From assembly GCA_964035015.1 (NCBI GenBank), contig CAXIUP010000017.1, positions 1 through 64,000 on the forward strand: a DNA stretch of 64,000 bases. Reading direction: 5' to 3'. Source of the DNA: Corallium rubrum. Lineage: Eukaryota; Cnidaria; Anthozoa; Scleralcyonacea; Coralliidae. The position numbers and the translations under genes were made by a program. Of this stretch, positions 11,319-23,558 are shown in pieces; the first letter of the stretch is position 1, and every line of letters starts with the position of its first letter. The notes under the pieces are model-generated. The model saw only the letters and a list, made by a program, of their open reading frames with translations. It did not search any database and was not told the origin of the DNA.

Positions 11319-13471
11319 ATGGCTTGTGGCGATTCTAGCATTGGAATTATATTGACAAAATCTTCTTCGACTTTCGATGTCCAAGAGTGGCTTAAAGAAC
11401 GCGAATTCGACGAGACAGTGTTATCAAAGTTCAAAGGTATGAAGCCCCTATTAAAAGCATTTGTTGGGCAACACTGTAGTTTCCAGTATATAAATACATT
11501 GATTTTTATAGCAAAGGAAGTATTGGTGTTTTTATAGCATATGTGGTACTGATATTAAAGTGCATGTGTAAATTACGTTGAATAATTTGGCGTAAAAACC
11601 TGTTGTTCAAGCATCAGTTAATAACTTAAAAAGGCAAACCGCCGGCCATGCTGCCGACGGTTTTACAATTCTCGTGTTCACTTCTATATGAGGAAATTAA
11701 TGGAGAAGATTTCTTTACTTTTGAAATGTGGATGTTGGAAAGTCTTGTGCAAGGCTTGAAGAAACTCAAGAAATTTAGGGTATTCTGGAGTGAAGAAACC
11801 GGAATGGTAATTTTGAATTCATTGTTCGGTTTATAAGTTCATTTGTCATGCAACAAGAGCAGCCCTTGAAAAATACTGTTTAGTCCCATCGTAGAACAAA
11901 AATGTCCTTCCTTTATTATGAAATAAGTTGTGTATGTTTATTTGTGATTAAATATGCACATATTTGATAGAGGATTGCAAAGATTCGTTGAGATTGTGGT
12001 TTTCACCTTGATTTCATACTCCGAAGCATGGTTTGGAAAGGGTGGATAGGAGCCTAGTTGATAACAGTCATTTTTCACTGATTAAGCTTTCCTGTATAAA
12101 TATTAAATAATAATAATAAATAAAATGTGATTTTTATTTCAGATATTTGATCAAAATGGCAAGCCTGTCTCTCCTGGAACACCCAATAATTCCTCAAACC
12201 TCACACCAACCCTTCCTGTAGGATCTCAGTCGGGTTCAAACATGGAAATTACTCCAAACAATAATTCAAACAGTGAAACTGAGGTAATTTAACGATAACC
12301 TGAATTATTAATTTTCAAGACTGATATAACTCAAACAACATAGTGATTGATATGACAAATCAGATATTTTTGCACAGTTCATCTTCATAGATATCTTTCA
12401 ATATTTTTGGGGGGGAGGTGCTACAGTAACCAATGGCAGCACATGGACATTCGTGCTCATTACACATGAACACTATACCAAGGCCCAAAGAGAGCCAGAA
12501 TGGGCTTTGGGTCATAATTTGTGTGCGGGCCCTCGCCAATATTTTTAGTTTCAATATAGCGTTATCTTGAAGTGAATAAATAAAACACAAACCATTGCAT
12601 TTGCATTATTATTTTTTGTGGGCCCCTTCTAGGCCCGGGCCCCACGCCAATTACGGCTATTTCTCGACTATACAGTACCAGTTGAAACCAGAAAGACAAG
12701 TTAGACAACCAAATTTTCTAATCTGTTGTCTGATATACATGTTTTATTTAATTATTAGAGCCCTTGCAATGTTTTGTCAGACATATCCAGATCAAGAGGA
12801 AGAACAGGAGAGAAGGGAGTAAAAGACAACTGGGCTGAGGCTTTTGAAATCCCATCAAGGGTTTGTACCATATTTCAGCAGGATACCAATGCAAATTATA
12901 CTGTACTTCACACTCTCTGGTCGAAATGTATGAAATACTTATGACTTACAGTATGACGTAGTCCAGCCGGGGCCTGCCTTATATATGGTTGATGGGACGG
13001 GGTTCCCGCCCCTTTTCGTTTCACCCCAGTGCTTTTAGTTGTGGGTCCTTCTCCAGTTGTTATACTGTAAGTCATGAGTATTCCATACATTTCTCCCTTC
13101 GGATGCTCGTATAATCAGAATTATACGGGCATGCTGCTTTGTGCCGCTGGTATAATTCAAATTATACTACAAATATTTATCCTAGATACAGTACTACAGT
13201 ATTTGATACCGAATGATCAACTTCTCTTTATTAATTGAAAATATTTAATTCCTCCCAAAGGAGTGAATTGGTAAGGGATATCTGTACCCTTATTTCAGTT
13301 CAGACAAGGTACCCCACTGAGTATGAGAGAACAGTTATTGCGAAGAAGCTTGTGTGTGCATTTCCTTTCCTGAAGGATCGCAAAATTACAGATTCATCAA
13401 CTGAATGGGTAAGTGAATTGTTCTACAAACTTTAAACAAAGTATAAACAAGTATATACATTATGTAAAAAT

Positions 13472-13560
<89 letters not shown>

Positions 13561-15949
13561 TGTATATTCTAATGAAGAACACATTGAGCGCATACAAGCA
13601 AGAACACTCCCGGATTACGCACCCGACAGGTGGCAATTTGAAATGGTAACTGTTAATTCGGTAATGAGTCAGTGAACTGCATGAAATATCCTTCATCCAG
13701 AACTTTTTTTTACTCTCAATTATCCGATATAAATTAAAAAATAGAAGCATTGCTTTATATTTATTATTCAATATAACCAAAACATAAACCTTTTTGCAAG
13801 TCAATACAATAGAAATTTAGAACTTTTAACAGTATTTCTATGACTTTCGCCAGACAGCCTTAATTTTCACTGTCTGGCTAAAGTCATCGGCAAAAACAAA
13901 GTTTTAAATTAAAGTGGTTGCCTCTTTAATTTGTCATTAGGAAATGTTTAGACTAGCTCTTATACTCTCACTGTCTTACTGAGCAAAAAATATACAGTAC
14001 TGTAGATATCAATTATCTGCATTTAACATCAATAACATAAAATGAATATTTGTATATTATATTGTTATTTTAGGGCTCTTGGGAGCAAAAGATTAAGCAC
14101 AGAATGAAACGGTTACAGAAATCGACGGTGAAGAGAAGTCTCAATACAACAATTGACACATCTGAAGCTCCCCCCCAAAAGGCCAAAGTAAACGAGGAAG
14201 TGTGGTTTACCATTCCCGAAATGCCAGAGGACCAGACAAAGGAAATGCTTGAAGATAAAGTAAAACAGCTCAAAAAGATCTGCAAATCAACCAGACCTGA
14301 CCATTCAACTGTCCAGACCTTGATGATTGAAACCTTTCCCATAAGGAGGAAAGCAGTCATAGAGGGAACTGAAGGCCTAGATTCATTGCTCAAAAGCTAT
14401 CCTCCTCTAACAAAACCTATGCATGTAAGTGTAAACATAAAAATCATTAGAATATTACATGGGTGTGTTAAATGTCATTTCAATTTTGTAGTCTGAGGAT
14501 AATTGAAATAACTTTTACAATACACAGCCATGTTGCACAACAAATTATAATGATTCAAATGATGTCACTTGTTACATTTGGCATATAAAGAGCTTCCTTG
14601 GGTGTAAAAAAGAAGTAAATTTCTGCCATTTCTTGACACCAGACTTGCTGATGTCGTGCATTTTGGCAAAGTTAATGGCTATAACAGTGCTAGTCTAACT
14701 GTCATCTCATTTGTTTTTCCAATGCCTTGTTGCCTTCCAACAAGTAAAAATTTGAGATTATTTCACCTACAGTAAATAAAGTCAACTTAGCGTGCGCGTT
14801 TTATTTATTGGAAAGTATAGGTAATTCTACGGATTCTGATTCTCTAATGATAACACAACAATCAGCTCGATTTTGAATATCGGTCAATCGCTACACGCAA
14901 TAACCTCTGTTATTAACATCATCATGTGCAGGTTTTTATTTGCAATGTTGTAAAACGTTTTGTGTATTTTTTTCAGCTTAAACTTGAAATGTGCAGAATT
15001 CTAAACAATAACAGCATCACAAGGACAATGAAAGAACATCTGGTGGATACATGGGTTCCAAAGATTATCCAGCATTGTAAGAAGGTCGAAAAGGGTCCCA
15101 TTGTGGAGTTGATGAACAGTATGGACAAGGCATTGTCAAGTGGTGAAGTTGGTGAAAGGGTAAATTGAAAATTGTATTGTAATACTTGATGCACCTGCAG
15201 TTTATTGTGTATAAAATATAAATATTGGTTTTTACCGTGAAAGCTGTATACAATACTACAAATAACGTTTTAAGACATGGGGCTGGTAAAACAATAAATT
15301 TGGTAAATATTTTTGTTAAACACCTGGGCATGTATTATAGCTAGACAATGATTAATTGATAAATATGTATTCTGTCTTCCCAGGGGAGGCTAGAACTTTG
15401 CATTTAACAATAGAATGTCAAATGTTCTGTTTTAGAATGTCAACAAAGAGCTGCAATTGTGATGTTGTCAAAGCATCTGTTAAAGAGAGGAGGAGGAAGA
15501 AAAGGCAGCAGTGAAGAATTGTTGATAAAATTGATTGAGGTGTGCAATTAATAATTAAATTTATTCATTTCATTCACTTTTGAATTGTAGATTTTATTTC
15601 AATGATAATACTTATTAATGTACTGTCTTTTTCACAGAATCCAGACAAAATTGATGATGCCATCACAAACTCTTCAGCACCTGTAATCTTGCTTGGTGGA
15701 AACAATCTCTTTGAGATTGATGTAATGTATGTGGTGGCAGAAAAGCAGGTTGTATGTGACTTGTCCAAAGAGTGTAAATTAGTCGACGCTCTAGTTATGC
15801 TTTTATGTTCTTATTTTGTTTTTAATTTTGATTATACCATTCAAAGGAATGTAATTATGTTTTTCCTAACTATTATGTTACCTTCATCCAAAGCAAAGAT
15901 ACCAGTTAGTGTATCGCAACTTTTTACTGAACTTCAGGAAGTAGTCTAG
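11319..15949 (+). CDS. SAM-domain protein (SAMD3-like), CACTA accessory gene
   Basis: Exons read on the plus strand at about 11319-11436, 11690-11807, 12143-12283, 12759-12858, 13261-13409, 14074-14424, 14979-15162, 15436-15541 and 15639-15949. Exons 1-2 form a sterile alpha motif ([20 protein letters not shown], then [20 protein letters not shown]). Later exons follow the teleost and invertebrate SAMD3-like layout: [20 protein letters not shown], then [35 protein letters not shown], and a C-terminus with SAPVILLGG and [13 protein letters not shown]. It diverges from the transposase and lies wholly inside the element. The exon 1/2 junction does not join cleanly in phase, so a small defect may exist. 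Its role is not established; binding the subterminal repeats is a hypothesis. Confidence 0.65.
12918..13097. mobile_element. Foldback MITE
   Basis: cgaaatgtatgaaatactta tgacttacagta at about 12,920 is matched inverted by tactgtaagtcatgagtatt ccatacatttct ending near 13,097. The interior is GC-richer (ggggcctgcc, ccccttttcg). It lies in an intron of the SAM-protein gene. Confidence 0.55.
13476..13559. repeat. (TA)n microsatellite, about 84 bp
   Basis: Pure alternating AT run in an intron of the SAM-protein gene; open frames on both strands here are artefacts. Confidence 0.95.
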
Positions 15950-16145
15950 GTGTTTATAACCGTTATCAATTGTGACCTGGTAAATGCTCTGCATGATGTT
16001 TACCCTAGGCAGCTGTTAATACTCAAACAGCTATAATTATTATGGCTATAATTATTAATTATAGCCATAATTATAATTATTGGTTAATAATTATTAATTA
16101 AAGTTCACAGTTGTTCCACATTACACAAGATCTGGGGATGTACTA

Positions 16146-16420
16146 GCCTGCGTGCAGATTTTACTCCACAAAAAGAGTAGAGTCTGCGCATCGGAGCGTA
16201 AAAGCCTGTATATGGTCATGTGGATTGCGCAGCAAAAATTGGGATGGTTCGTTGATTGGTCAATCGCTATTGAGTGATGTGTGATTGGTGAAATTTAGCG
16301 ATTGAATCACGAACCGTCCCAACTTTTGCCGGGAAATCCATGTGACCATACAAGCTTTTACGTTCTGATGCACAGACTCTACTCTTTATATTGAGTAGAG
16401 TCTGCACGCAGGCTGGGGGT
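16146..16420. mobile_element. Foldback MITE with AGCCTGCGTGCAGACTCTACTC ends
   Basis: The left end agcctgcgtgcagattttac and the right end, inverted, agcctgcgtgcagactctac pair over about 22 bp. Pairing continues inward (cgtaaaagc...gcttttacg; ccatgtgaccata with its complement), so the whole 275 bp can fold back. Flanking duplication not resolved. Confidence 0.6.
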
Positions 16421-16429
16421 GTACAAGTT

Positions 16430-18719
16430 AAGAGTATTCAAGAATGATTATATTATACAAAATTATTTAAGAGTCTTTAAGAGTGATTACATTATGTTAT
16501 ACAAACTTATTTAAAGTGCATATAAACCCTTTTCAGTTTTTTGTTTACTGTATAGAGGAGGGGGAAAATAGCTAATAACAGCCATTCCATGGTGACTTGT
16601 GTGACCAAGTCACAAAATTTTAGGGTTAAAAGGGTTATTTTTTACTACTTCTAATTTAGCAATTCATGCAAGAATCAAACTTACTTTAAACAATGAAGCC
16701 CCTGGGGATATAGTCAAGTTAATATATTTAATTTCTAATAATTTTATTTAATGCCCTCGATTTAATAACTTAGTGTCATGTGACTCGCGTGACCGCCAGA
16801 AATGTGAAAATTCCAATTACTGTGATTCTGATTAATTTTCCTGGCAACTTATTGATTTTATTTAATCCTAACCTTTATAAAACATATAGTGGAATATAAG
16901 GCTATGACACTCCAGTGAAATTTTAGAAAAATCTTTTTTGGTTTAACAGATAATGTTACAAGTAAAATGTGACTCGCGTGACATAAGACTGTGACTCGCG
17001 TGACGAGTGGCGAATAACATAACAAAAAAACTGTTTAAATGACAAAAAGTCAATGGTTTTGTTTTCTCATTATTTGTTGGAGCCATTAATGCCATTTGCA
17101 ATAATAATTGAGAACAAGATGGACAACTGGAAGCATATTTTTAGAAATGCCACAAGTGCCCCAAGATCTCCATGAGAATTTGTATTAAATGGCTTGTAAT
17201 AGTGTTAATGCAGCCAAATAAATATTTTACGAATAGAATTTGAATTAAATACATCTATTTAACATTCTGTGTTGATTTGTTCCTTGATCCACTCCATTTG
17301 ACTGATATGAACATCTCAACGGCTTTGAATTCTATTCTTGTGACTCGCGTGATGAACTTGAGGGTGATTTTTCTCTGAAACTACTGAAAATATTTTCCTA
17401 GATTTTGGGGGATTGGTTTCATTAACTAAGAGTACCAAGTTGTGATAGGCTTAAAGAAGTTGTTCAAATTGGCAGGAAATGAAAATACTTTATGTGAAAA
17501 TATTGTGACTCGCGTGACACTAAAATGAGGGTGTTTTCACTGTGTGTAATTGTGGTAAATTTTTTTTTCACATTCCAGAAGGGCAAGGTATTGTAGCATC
17601 CAAAAATGGTATTGTAGGTGCTATTATGTTAATTTAATTTTTTTTCAATAATGTGTCATTTCTGTGGAATGGATGATAAGTTATTTTATAGTTTTTGATT
17701 TAGTCCATTTGTTTCCAAAATATTTTGCTTTTCATGATACGATGAGGTATATGATGATGCCATTTTAAGTCAAATGACATTGTGCCAAATCCAAGATTGT
17801 GTATATCTTTAAACGTATTCACTGAAATCAGTTTAATAAACTGCATGTGAATACAGTATATACCACTAAACCAAAGAAAATGAATCAACTTATATTGTCA
17901 CTATCGTAACAAATTAGTTCCCAGGACTCTCAGTACCTAAAATAAAATTATTTGTTTTCTCAAATGTGCAGGACATTTTGAGCTTGAGAGTTATACGAGA
18001 ATGTTTTCAATACATGTACATGACCCAAATTTAAAATTGTTAGTGTTGCATACATAGCATAAACTAAGAATTTCTACTATGGAACTAAAGGGCCTGGGAG
18101 CTAATCTGTTACCATGGTAACAATATCAGTTATCACATGTTCTTTGGTTTTGTGGTATGTATTCACATGCAAAGTTTCAACTGATTTCACTGAATAGTTT
18201 CGAAGATATACACGATCTTGGATTTGGCACAATGTCATTTGACTTAAATGACACCATCATGTCTCATCATATCACAAAAAGTGGAATATTTTGGAAATGA
18301 ATGGACTAGATCAAAAACTATAAAATAACTAGAATAATTAACCATTTCCCCCTCTTCTATGTACATAAAACTAAGAACTGAAAAGGGTTTATATGCACTT
18401 TAAGAGTTTTTAAGAGAGATTATGTTATATTATACAAACTTATTTAAGAGTTTTTAAGAGTGATTATATTATGTTATACAAACTTATTTAAGAGTTTTAA
18501 GAGTGATTATATTATGTTATACAAACTTATTTAAGAGTTTTAAGAGTGATTATATTATGTTATACAAACTTATTTAACAGTTTTTAAGAGTGATTATATT
18601 ATGTTATATAAACTTATACAAACTTATTTAAGAGTTTTTAAGAGTGATTATATTATGTTATAAACTTATTTAAGAGTTTTAAGAGTGATTATATTATGTT
18701 ATACAAACTTATTTAAGAG
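16430..18719 (+). repeat. Tandem array of a roughly 45-bp AT-rich unit, split by the TTAA element
   Basis: Units of the form aagagtgattatattatgtt atacaaacttatttaagagt run at 16,430-16,510 and again at 18,404-18,719, with about seven copies on the right. The 1.9-kb TTAA element separates the two parts. The array abuts the right subterminal array of the CACTA element. Confidence 0.75.
16515..18399. mobile_element. 1.9-kb non-autonomous element with TTAA duplication
   Basis: Ends AGTGCATATAAACCCTTTTC match in inverted orientation and are flanked by TTAA at 16,511-16,514 and 18,400-18,403, as in piggyBac or Kolobok elements. Further inverted homology joins about 17,697-17,935 with 18,085-18,310. 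No transposase is present. The interior holds five copies of a TGTGACTCGCGTGA motif. It is inserted in the 45-bp tandem array that flanks it on both sides. Confidence 0.75.
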
Positions 18720-18724
18720 GGTTA

Positions 18725-19591
18725 ACACGACTCCTTGGTGTGTCAAATAGTCGACTCTTTGAAGGGTCCAAACGACTCCTTGAGGTGTCAAATAGTCGAC
18801 CCATTGAAGGGTCAAAATGACTCCTTGGTGTGTCAAATAGTCTATCCTTTGAAGGGTCAAAACGACTCCATGAGGCGTCAAATAGTCGACCCATTGAAGG
18901 GTCAAAATGACTCCTTGGTGTGTCAAATAGTCGATCCATTGAAGGGTCAAAATGACTCCTTGAGGTGTCAAATAGTCGACCCATTGAAGGGTCAAAATGA
19001 CTCCTTGGTGTGTCAAATAGTCTATCCTTTGAAGGGTCAAAACGACTCCGTGAGGCGTCAAATAGACGACCCATTGAAGGGTCAAAATGACTCCTTGGTG
19101 TGTCAAATGGTCGACTCTTTGAAGGGTCAAAATGACTCCTTGAGGTATCAAATAGCCGACCCATTGAAGGGTCAAAATGACTCCTTGGTGTGTCAAATAG
19201 TCGATCCATTGAAGGGTCAAAATGACTCCTTCAGGTATCAAATAGTCGACCCATTGAAGGGTCAAAATGACTCCTTGGTGTGTCAAATAGTCGAGTCTTT
19301 GAAGGGTCAAAATGACTCCTTGAGATATCAAATAGTCGACCCATTGAAGGGTCAAAATGACTCCTTGGTGTGTCAAATAGTTGACGCTTTGAAGGGTCAA
19401 AATGACTCCTTGCGGTGTCAAATAGTCGACCCATTGAAGGGTCAAACCGACTCCTTTGCAGAAAGAGTCAAAGTGACTCCTCAGAGGGTAGATTGCAGAA
19501 AGAGTCAAAATGACTCCTTTTGAGGGGTCGTCCTGGGGTCAAAAAACGACTCCTTTCAAGGGGTCAAAACGACTCTTTTCATTTTACAGTA
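18725..19591 (-). repeat. Right subterminal array of the CACTA element (45-bp units)
   Basis: About 16 units of 45 bp, alternating between two subtypes (ttggtgtgtcaaatagtcga and ttgaggtgtcaaatagtcga). Each contains gggtcaaaatgactcc, the inverse of the left-array core. Because 45 is divisible by three, long open frames run through it on both strands; they encode 15-residue repeats and are not taken as genes. The array is more homogeneous than the left one, suggesting recent amplification. Confidence 0.8.
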
Positions 19592-19610
19592 TACGTTCAA
19601 ACTATTTGAG

Positions 19611-19680
19611 TCCTGGTAGCTAAGTGGTTATAACGTCTCACTGAAGGTTGTGGGTTCGAGTCCCGTTTGAAAACTCCAGA
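19611..19680 (+). repeat. tRNA-like fragment (probable SINE head or tRNA relic)
   Basis: Contains a D-arm/box A-like ggtagctaagtggttataac and a T-arm/box B-like gtgggttcgagtcccgt at tRNA-like spacing. The 7-nt acceptor strands do not pair, so a working tRNA is not supported. Confidence 0.4.
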
Positions 19681-19759
19681 ATTTTTCTCAGTAAAATAGC
19701 ACGAAGAATATTTACACACAAATTTGCATTTAGCAGAAACGTTTTTTTCTGTACCGTCT

Positions 19760-22700
19760 GAAGCCAATTAGATTACGTTGAAGACACTCACCATGCTGGC
19801 CCTTCTGAGCACTTCCACGTTTGTGATGTGGTCCTGCCACTTTATTCCCAGTATTCTTGTCAGGTGTCTCATCTGTACGGAGTTCAGTTTCTTGATGTGG
19901 CTGCGATAAAGGGTGTACGTTTCAGCGGAGTAGAGAAGCACAGGTAGGACGACTGCTCGATAAACCTTGCATTTGGTTGCGGTGCGGATTCCTGATTGGG
20001 ACCAGAGGATACGGTTGTGGACCTCTATGTCTACCCGGTTGTCGTGGGATATCGTGCTGCCTAGGTACTTGAAGTTCTGCACCACATTCAATGGAGTACC
20101 ATCTATCCTGATTATTGGATCTTCACTCGCACTGGCATCCGGCGCTGGTTGATACAGAACTTCTGTTTTGGTGATATTAACCTTAAGCCCCATTTCTTTT
20201 GATGCTGCAACAAATTTATCCACTGTGTTTTTCATGTCTATCAAGCTATGAGCAACCAAAGCTGCGTCATCTGCAAAAAGGAGTTCAACGACCAGTTCAA
20301 TGATGGTTTTTGTCTTAGCTTTTAATCTGGCCAGGTTGAAAAGCTTACCGTCGTGTCTTGTGCGGATATACACACCTCTGCAGTCCTGTGCTCGAATCTT
20401 CATAATAACAACTGTCAAGAACATTGTAAAGAGTTTAGAAGCTAGTACACAACCTTGCTTTGTACCATGTTTGACTGGAAACATTTCTGTATAATCACCT
20501 CCAACTGACACCATTCTCATCATTCCATCATGAAATGCACGTATGAGGTCTATCAACGTGTCTGGGCAACCGAATTTTTTGAGCACCTTCCAGAGAGTTT
20601 CACGGTCTACAGAGTCGAATGTTTGCTAAGATCTATGAAGGTGATATACAGGCATTTCCTTTGCTCAATTGCCTTCTCCTGAATTTGACACCAGCTGAAT
20701 ATCATGTCTTTGGTCGATCTGCCCGCCCTGAATCCACATTGAGAGTCTGTTAGAATATCTTCTGCAAGTATAGATAAACGCTTTTGTATAACTTTTGCAA
20801 GAATCTTCCCTGCTGTTGCCAAAAGTGAGATGCCTCTGTAATTACCACATTCTTTGGAATAACCATTGTTCTTAAATATGGGGATTAGAATGGCGTCCTT
20901 GAAATCTTGTGGGACACTTCGTACTTTCCAGCACACATGCATAAGGTGAAACAGTCTCTTCTTTAACTCTATACCACCATGTTTGAATATCTCCGCTGGG
21001 ATTCCGTCTATCCCAGGTGCGTTTCCAGATTTTGTCGCATTTACGGCCTGTTCTAATTCTACCATAGAAGGGGGAACACCCAGATCTTCTCTGACTGGCA
21101 GCTGTGGGATGTTATCAAGTGTGTCTTTATGTGCCAAGGATTTACAGTTTAGTTGCTCATTGAAATGTTCCTTCCATCTGTCAAGGACTTCTCTCTTTTC
21201 AGTCAGTACCTGGCTACCATCTTTACTGAGGAGTGAACTTGATGTTGACTTGTATGGTCCATACGTTTCTTTGAGTCCAGCAAAGAAGGTCGCAGAGTTG
21301 TTCTTGTCTGCTAGGGATTGAAGTTCTTCTGCCTTCCTTAGCCACCATTCATCTTTTATCTGCCGAAGTCTTTTTTTGTAGACTGCTTTTTGCTTGGGCG
21401 AGCAATTTCCCGTTCCAATCTGTATCTGCTCCAAGACATACTTTAAAGCGCAGATTTTTCTCGGCAATCAGTTCGTGGATTTCTGGGTCATTGTCATTGA
21501 ACCAGTCCTTGTTATTTCTTTTGTGAAAGCCCAACACTTCCCTTGCTGCTGTAAATGTGTTTTCCTTGATGGATTTCCATAATCTTTCTCCATCATCAAT
21601 GTTCGCTCTGCAGTGCTGTGGAGATCTTCTCGTCTAACATAGCACGGACTTCTACATTATTAGCTAACTTGCTGACATTCAGCTTCTTTGAACCAATGGG
21701 TCTCAACTTTCTAATCGTCGGTCGAATTTTGAAGTTACAAATGGAGCAGATCAGATGGTGGTCATTGGAACACTCTGGACCCCGCATAGCTGTAGTGCTT
21801 AAGACATCTTTCAAGTCACATTTCCTAGTGATGATGTAGTCAAGGAGGTGAGGTCTTTTTGACCTCGGATGTTTCCAGCTGTAGAACCATTTTTCCGGCA
21901 TTTGGAAGTAGGTGTTCGTAACGACAAGTTCCATTTCAGTACAGAGACATAGCAGTAGTTCACCATTCGAATTCATCTTACCTCGACCAAATTTGCCAAG
22001 TGCTGGTTCCCATGTTCTCCAGTCACTTCCAACACGCGCGTTATAGTCCCCCAGCAGGAGTAGCTTGTCATCCTTTGGTACCTTAGTGACTATCTCTCGC
22101 AACCGTGCATAGAACGTGTCTTTGTCTTGATCGGAATACGTCATTGTGGGAGCATAGACGTTGATCATCGTTGCAAAACGGTTTTTTGTGAGCGGCAGAC
22201 GCATAGTCATGATTCGTTCGCAGACACCGACTGGCAGAGATGGCAGTTTGGAAATCAAGTCGTTTGAGATAGCAAATCCTATACCCGCTGTTCTCTGCTC
22301 GCCTTCTGCTCTACCTTTCCAGAAAAGTGTGTGACATCTCCTTTAATTGTCCTTCACCAGACAGTCGAGTTTCTTGAAGCGCAACTATATCAAAGTTAAA
22401 ACTTTTCAATTCCTTTGCAACGAGTGCAGATCTTCTTTGGGGTCTTTCTGAATCCTTTAAATCCAGTAATGTTCTGACGTTCCATGTGGCAATCCGTAAT
22501 TTCTGTTTCATTTTCTTACCGCTGTATGGAGACCCTCCGGCCGCGGTTTGCCGGCCAGGTTTAATCCGAGTGAGCTTTATTTACCCCACCTTTTATAGGG
22601 GCGTCCCAGAAGTGGGCAAGCAGTGCTATCCCTAAAGAGGGCTGCTTGGTCGTCTGAATAGCTGCCTCGAAGAACTGTCACTCGGAAGTCAGTATCCTCA

Positions 22701-23190
22701 CGACCATCACAATCAGACCGCCTATGTGCAAAACTCCAGCTAGTGGCTTCCAGTTCCTCTAGACCTGCAACCGTCGCCTTTATTTCATCGCTATAGGACT
22801 TCTCACCTTGCATGCGCAGATATGGTGAAATAGTTGTTGCGCATCAACTATACACCCTCTAAACCTGTTACGTTGGTGCCCAATGGAGCATAAGTGCGAC
22901 AACTGGCAACGCAACAGATCGCAGCTTCTGGCTGTAACAACAATTCAATATGTAGTTGAACGCCCTAACGTGTCAGCAACTACGCCTTGGATTTCTGGAT
23001 GAGGTTCCATAGCCTTTGTCACAACCGTTGACCACCTGCAAGGCAGCAGGGTTCTGTTTTGTAACCCTAACAGGGGAGCTCAAGGGTTGCTATCACTTTC
23101 TCGAGGTGACACCCTAGGCTAGTGGAGGGAAGGAGGCGCCTTACATCTCCATTGCAGGACGATCAAATATAATCAAACGGTCACTGCCCA
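19760..23190 (-). mobile_element. LINE of the CFDP2-like (probably RTE-type) class, decayed
   Basis: Minus-strand element with endonuclease then reverse transcriptase. The GC-richer stretch at 22,515-23,190 precedes the endonuclease and is probably its 5' leader. The 3' end stops at the end of the recognisable RT region near 19,768 without a clear tail, so it looks truncated there. Boundaries are approximate. Confidence 0.6.
19768..22511 (-). pseudogene. LINE endonuclease/reverse transcriptase, frameshifted
   Basis: Read from 22,511 downward. The AP-endonuclease domain opens with LRIATWNVRTLLD and has VALQETRLSGEG, then (22,258-21,596) the metal-site region LLLGDYNARVG and DYIITRKCDLKDV. The RT follows: NAPGIDGIPAEIFKHGG, GNYRGISLLATAGKILAKV, FRAGRSTKDMIF, then TKQGCVLASKLFTM and the catalytic FADDAA box near 20,270. 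The frame is broken at about 22,315, 21,560, 21,440 and 20,600; the last break lies in the DLSKAFD-type motif. Similar proteins in animal annotation are called craniofacial development protein 2-like. Not active. Confidence 0.7.
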
Positions 23191-23204
23191 CTGCCCACTG
23201 CCCA

Positions 23205-23430
23205 AAAAAAAAGTAAGAGTATCTTGAAGTAGGATGACAGTATCTTGAACTCAAATCACAATATCTTGAAATCAAGTCAGAGTAACTTAAAGTTGTCAAG
23301 TCACAAAGTCATATTATTTTGAAGTCAAATTAGAGTATCTTGAATTCACGATAGAGTATCTTAAAGTTAAGTTTGAGTATCTTAAAGACAATTAGTCAGA
23401 GTAACTTGAAGACAAGTGACAGTATCTTAA
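23205..23430 (+). repeat. Degenerate array of agagtatcttgaagtcaagt units
   Basis: About ten imperfect 20-25-bp units with the core agtatcttgaagtcaagtca. The same core in inverted orientation forms a longer array at 48,690-49,195. The pair resembles the subterminal arrays of a large DNA transposon, but I cannot match terminal sequences. Confidence 0.6.
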
Positions 23431-23558
23431 AAACCCTACTTTATTTGTTTTTATTAATCGTGAGCGGGCGGAATCCTAGGGAATGCTATAATTTTATTGG
23501 CTGCGTGAGCGGGCAGTTTTTTTCGATATCTGACCACGGGCCGAAAGTGATATTTAAG

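Larger units (their letters stand above)
3869..19591. mobile_element. 15.7-kb EnSpm/CACTA-type DNA transposon with two divergent genes
   Basis: The left end reads CACTGTAAAATGAAAAGAGT. The right end, inverted, reads TACTGTAAAATGAAAAGAGT, the same with one changed base. A TA dinucleotide flanks both ends (3,867-3,868 and 19,592-19,593). Inside each end is a long array of repeats with GAGTC/ATTTT/GACTC units, as expected of the subterminal repeats of CACTA elements. The interior holds a Tnp2-like transposase gene on the minus strand and a SAM-domain gene on the plus strand, sharing a central intergenic region. Nested MITEs at 8.1, 9.1, 12.9, 16.1 and 16.5 kb inflate its length. The superfamily call rests on CACTG ends, subterminal arrays and the transposase motif; the TA duplication is short and weak alone. 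Confidence 0.75.

Noticed and set aside
13413-13804. Frames through (TA)n at 13.5 kb
   Set aside because: Microsatellite translation inside an intron.
18699-19523. Long overlapping frames of about 260 residues on both strands with 15-residue repeats
   Set aside because: They are created by 45-bp DNA repeats (a multiple of three) in the CACTA subterminal array; both strands are equally open.
19611-19680. Functional tRNA gene
   Set aside because: A- and B-box-like parts are present but the acceptor strands do not pair.
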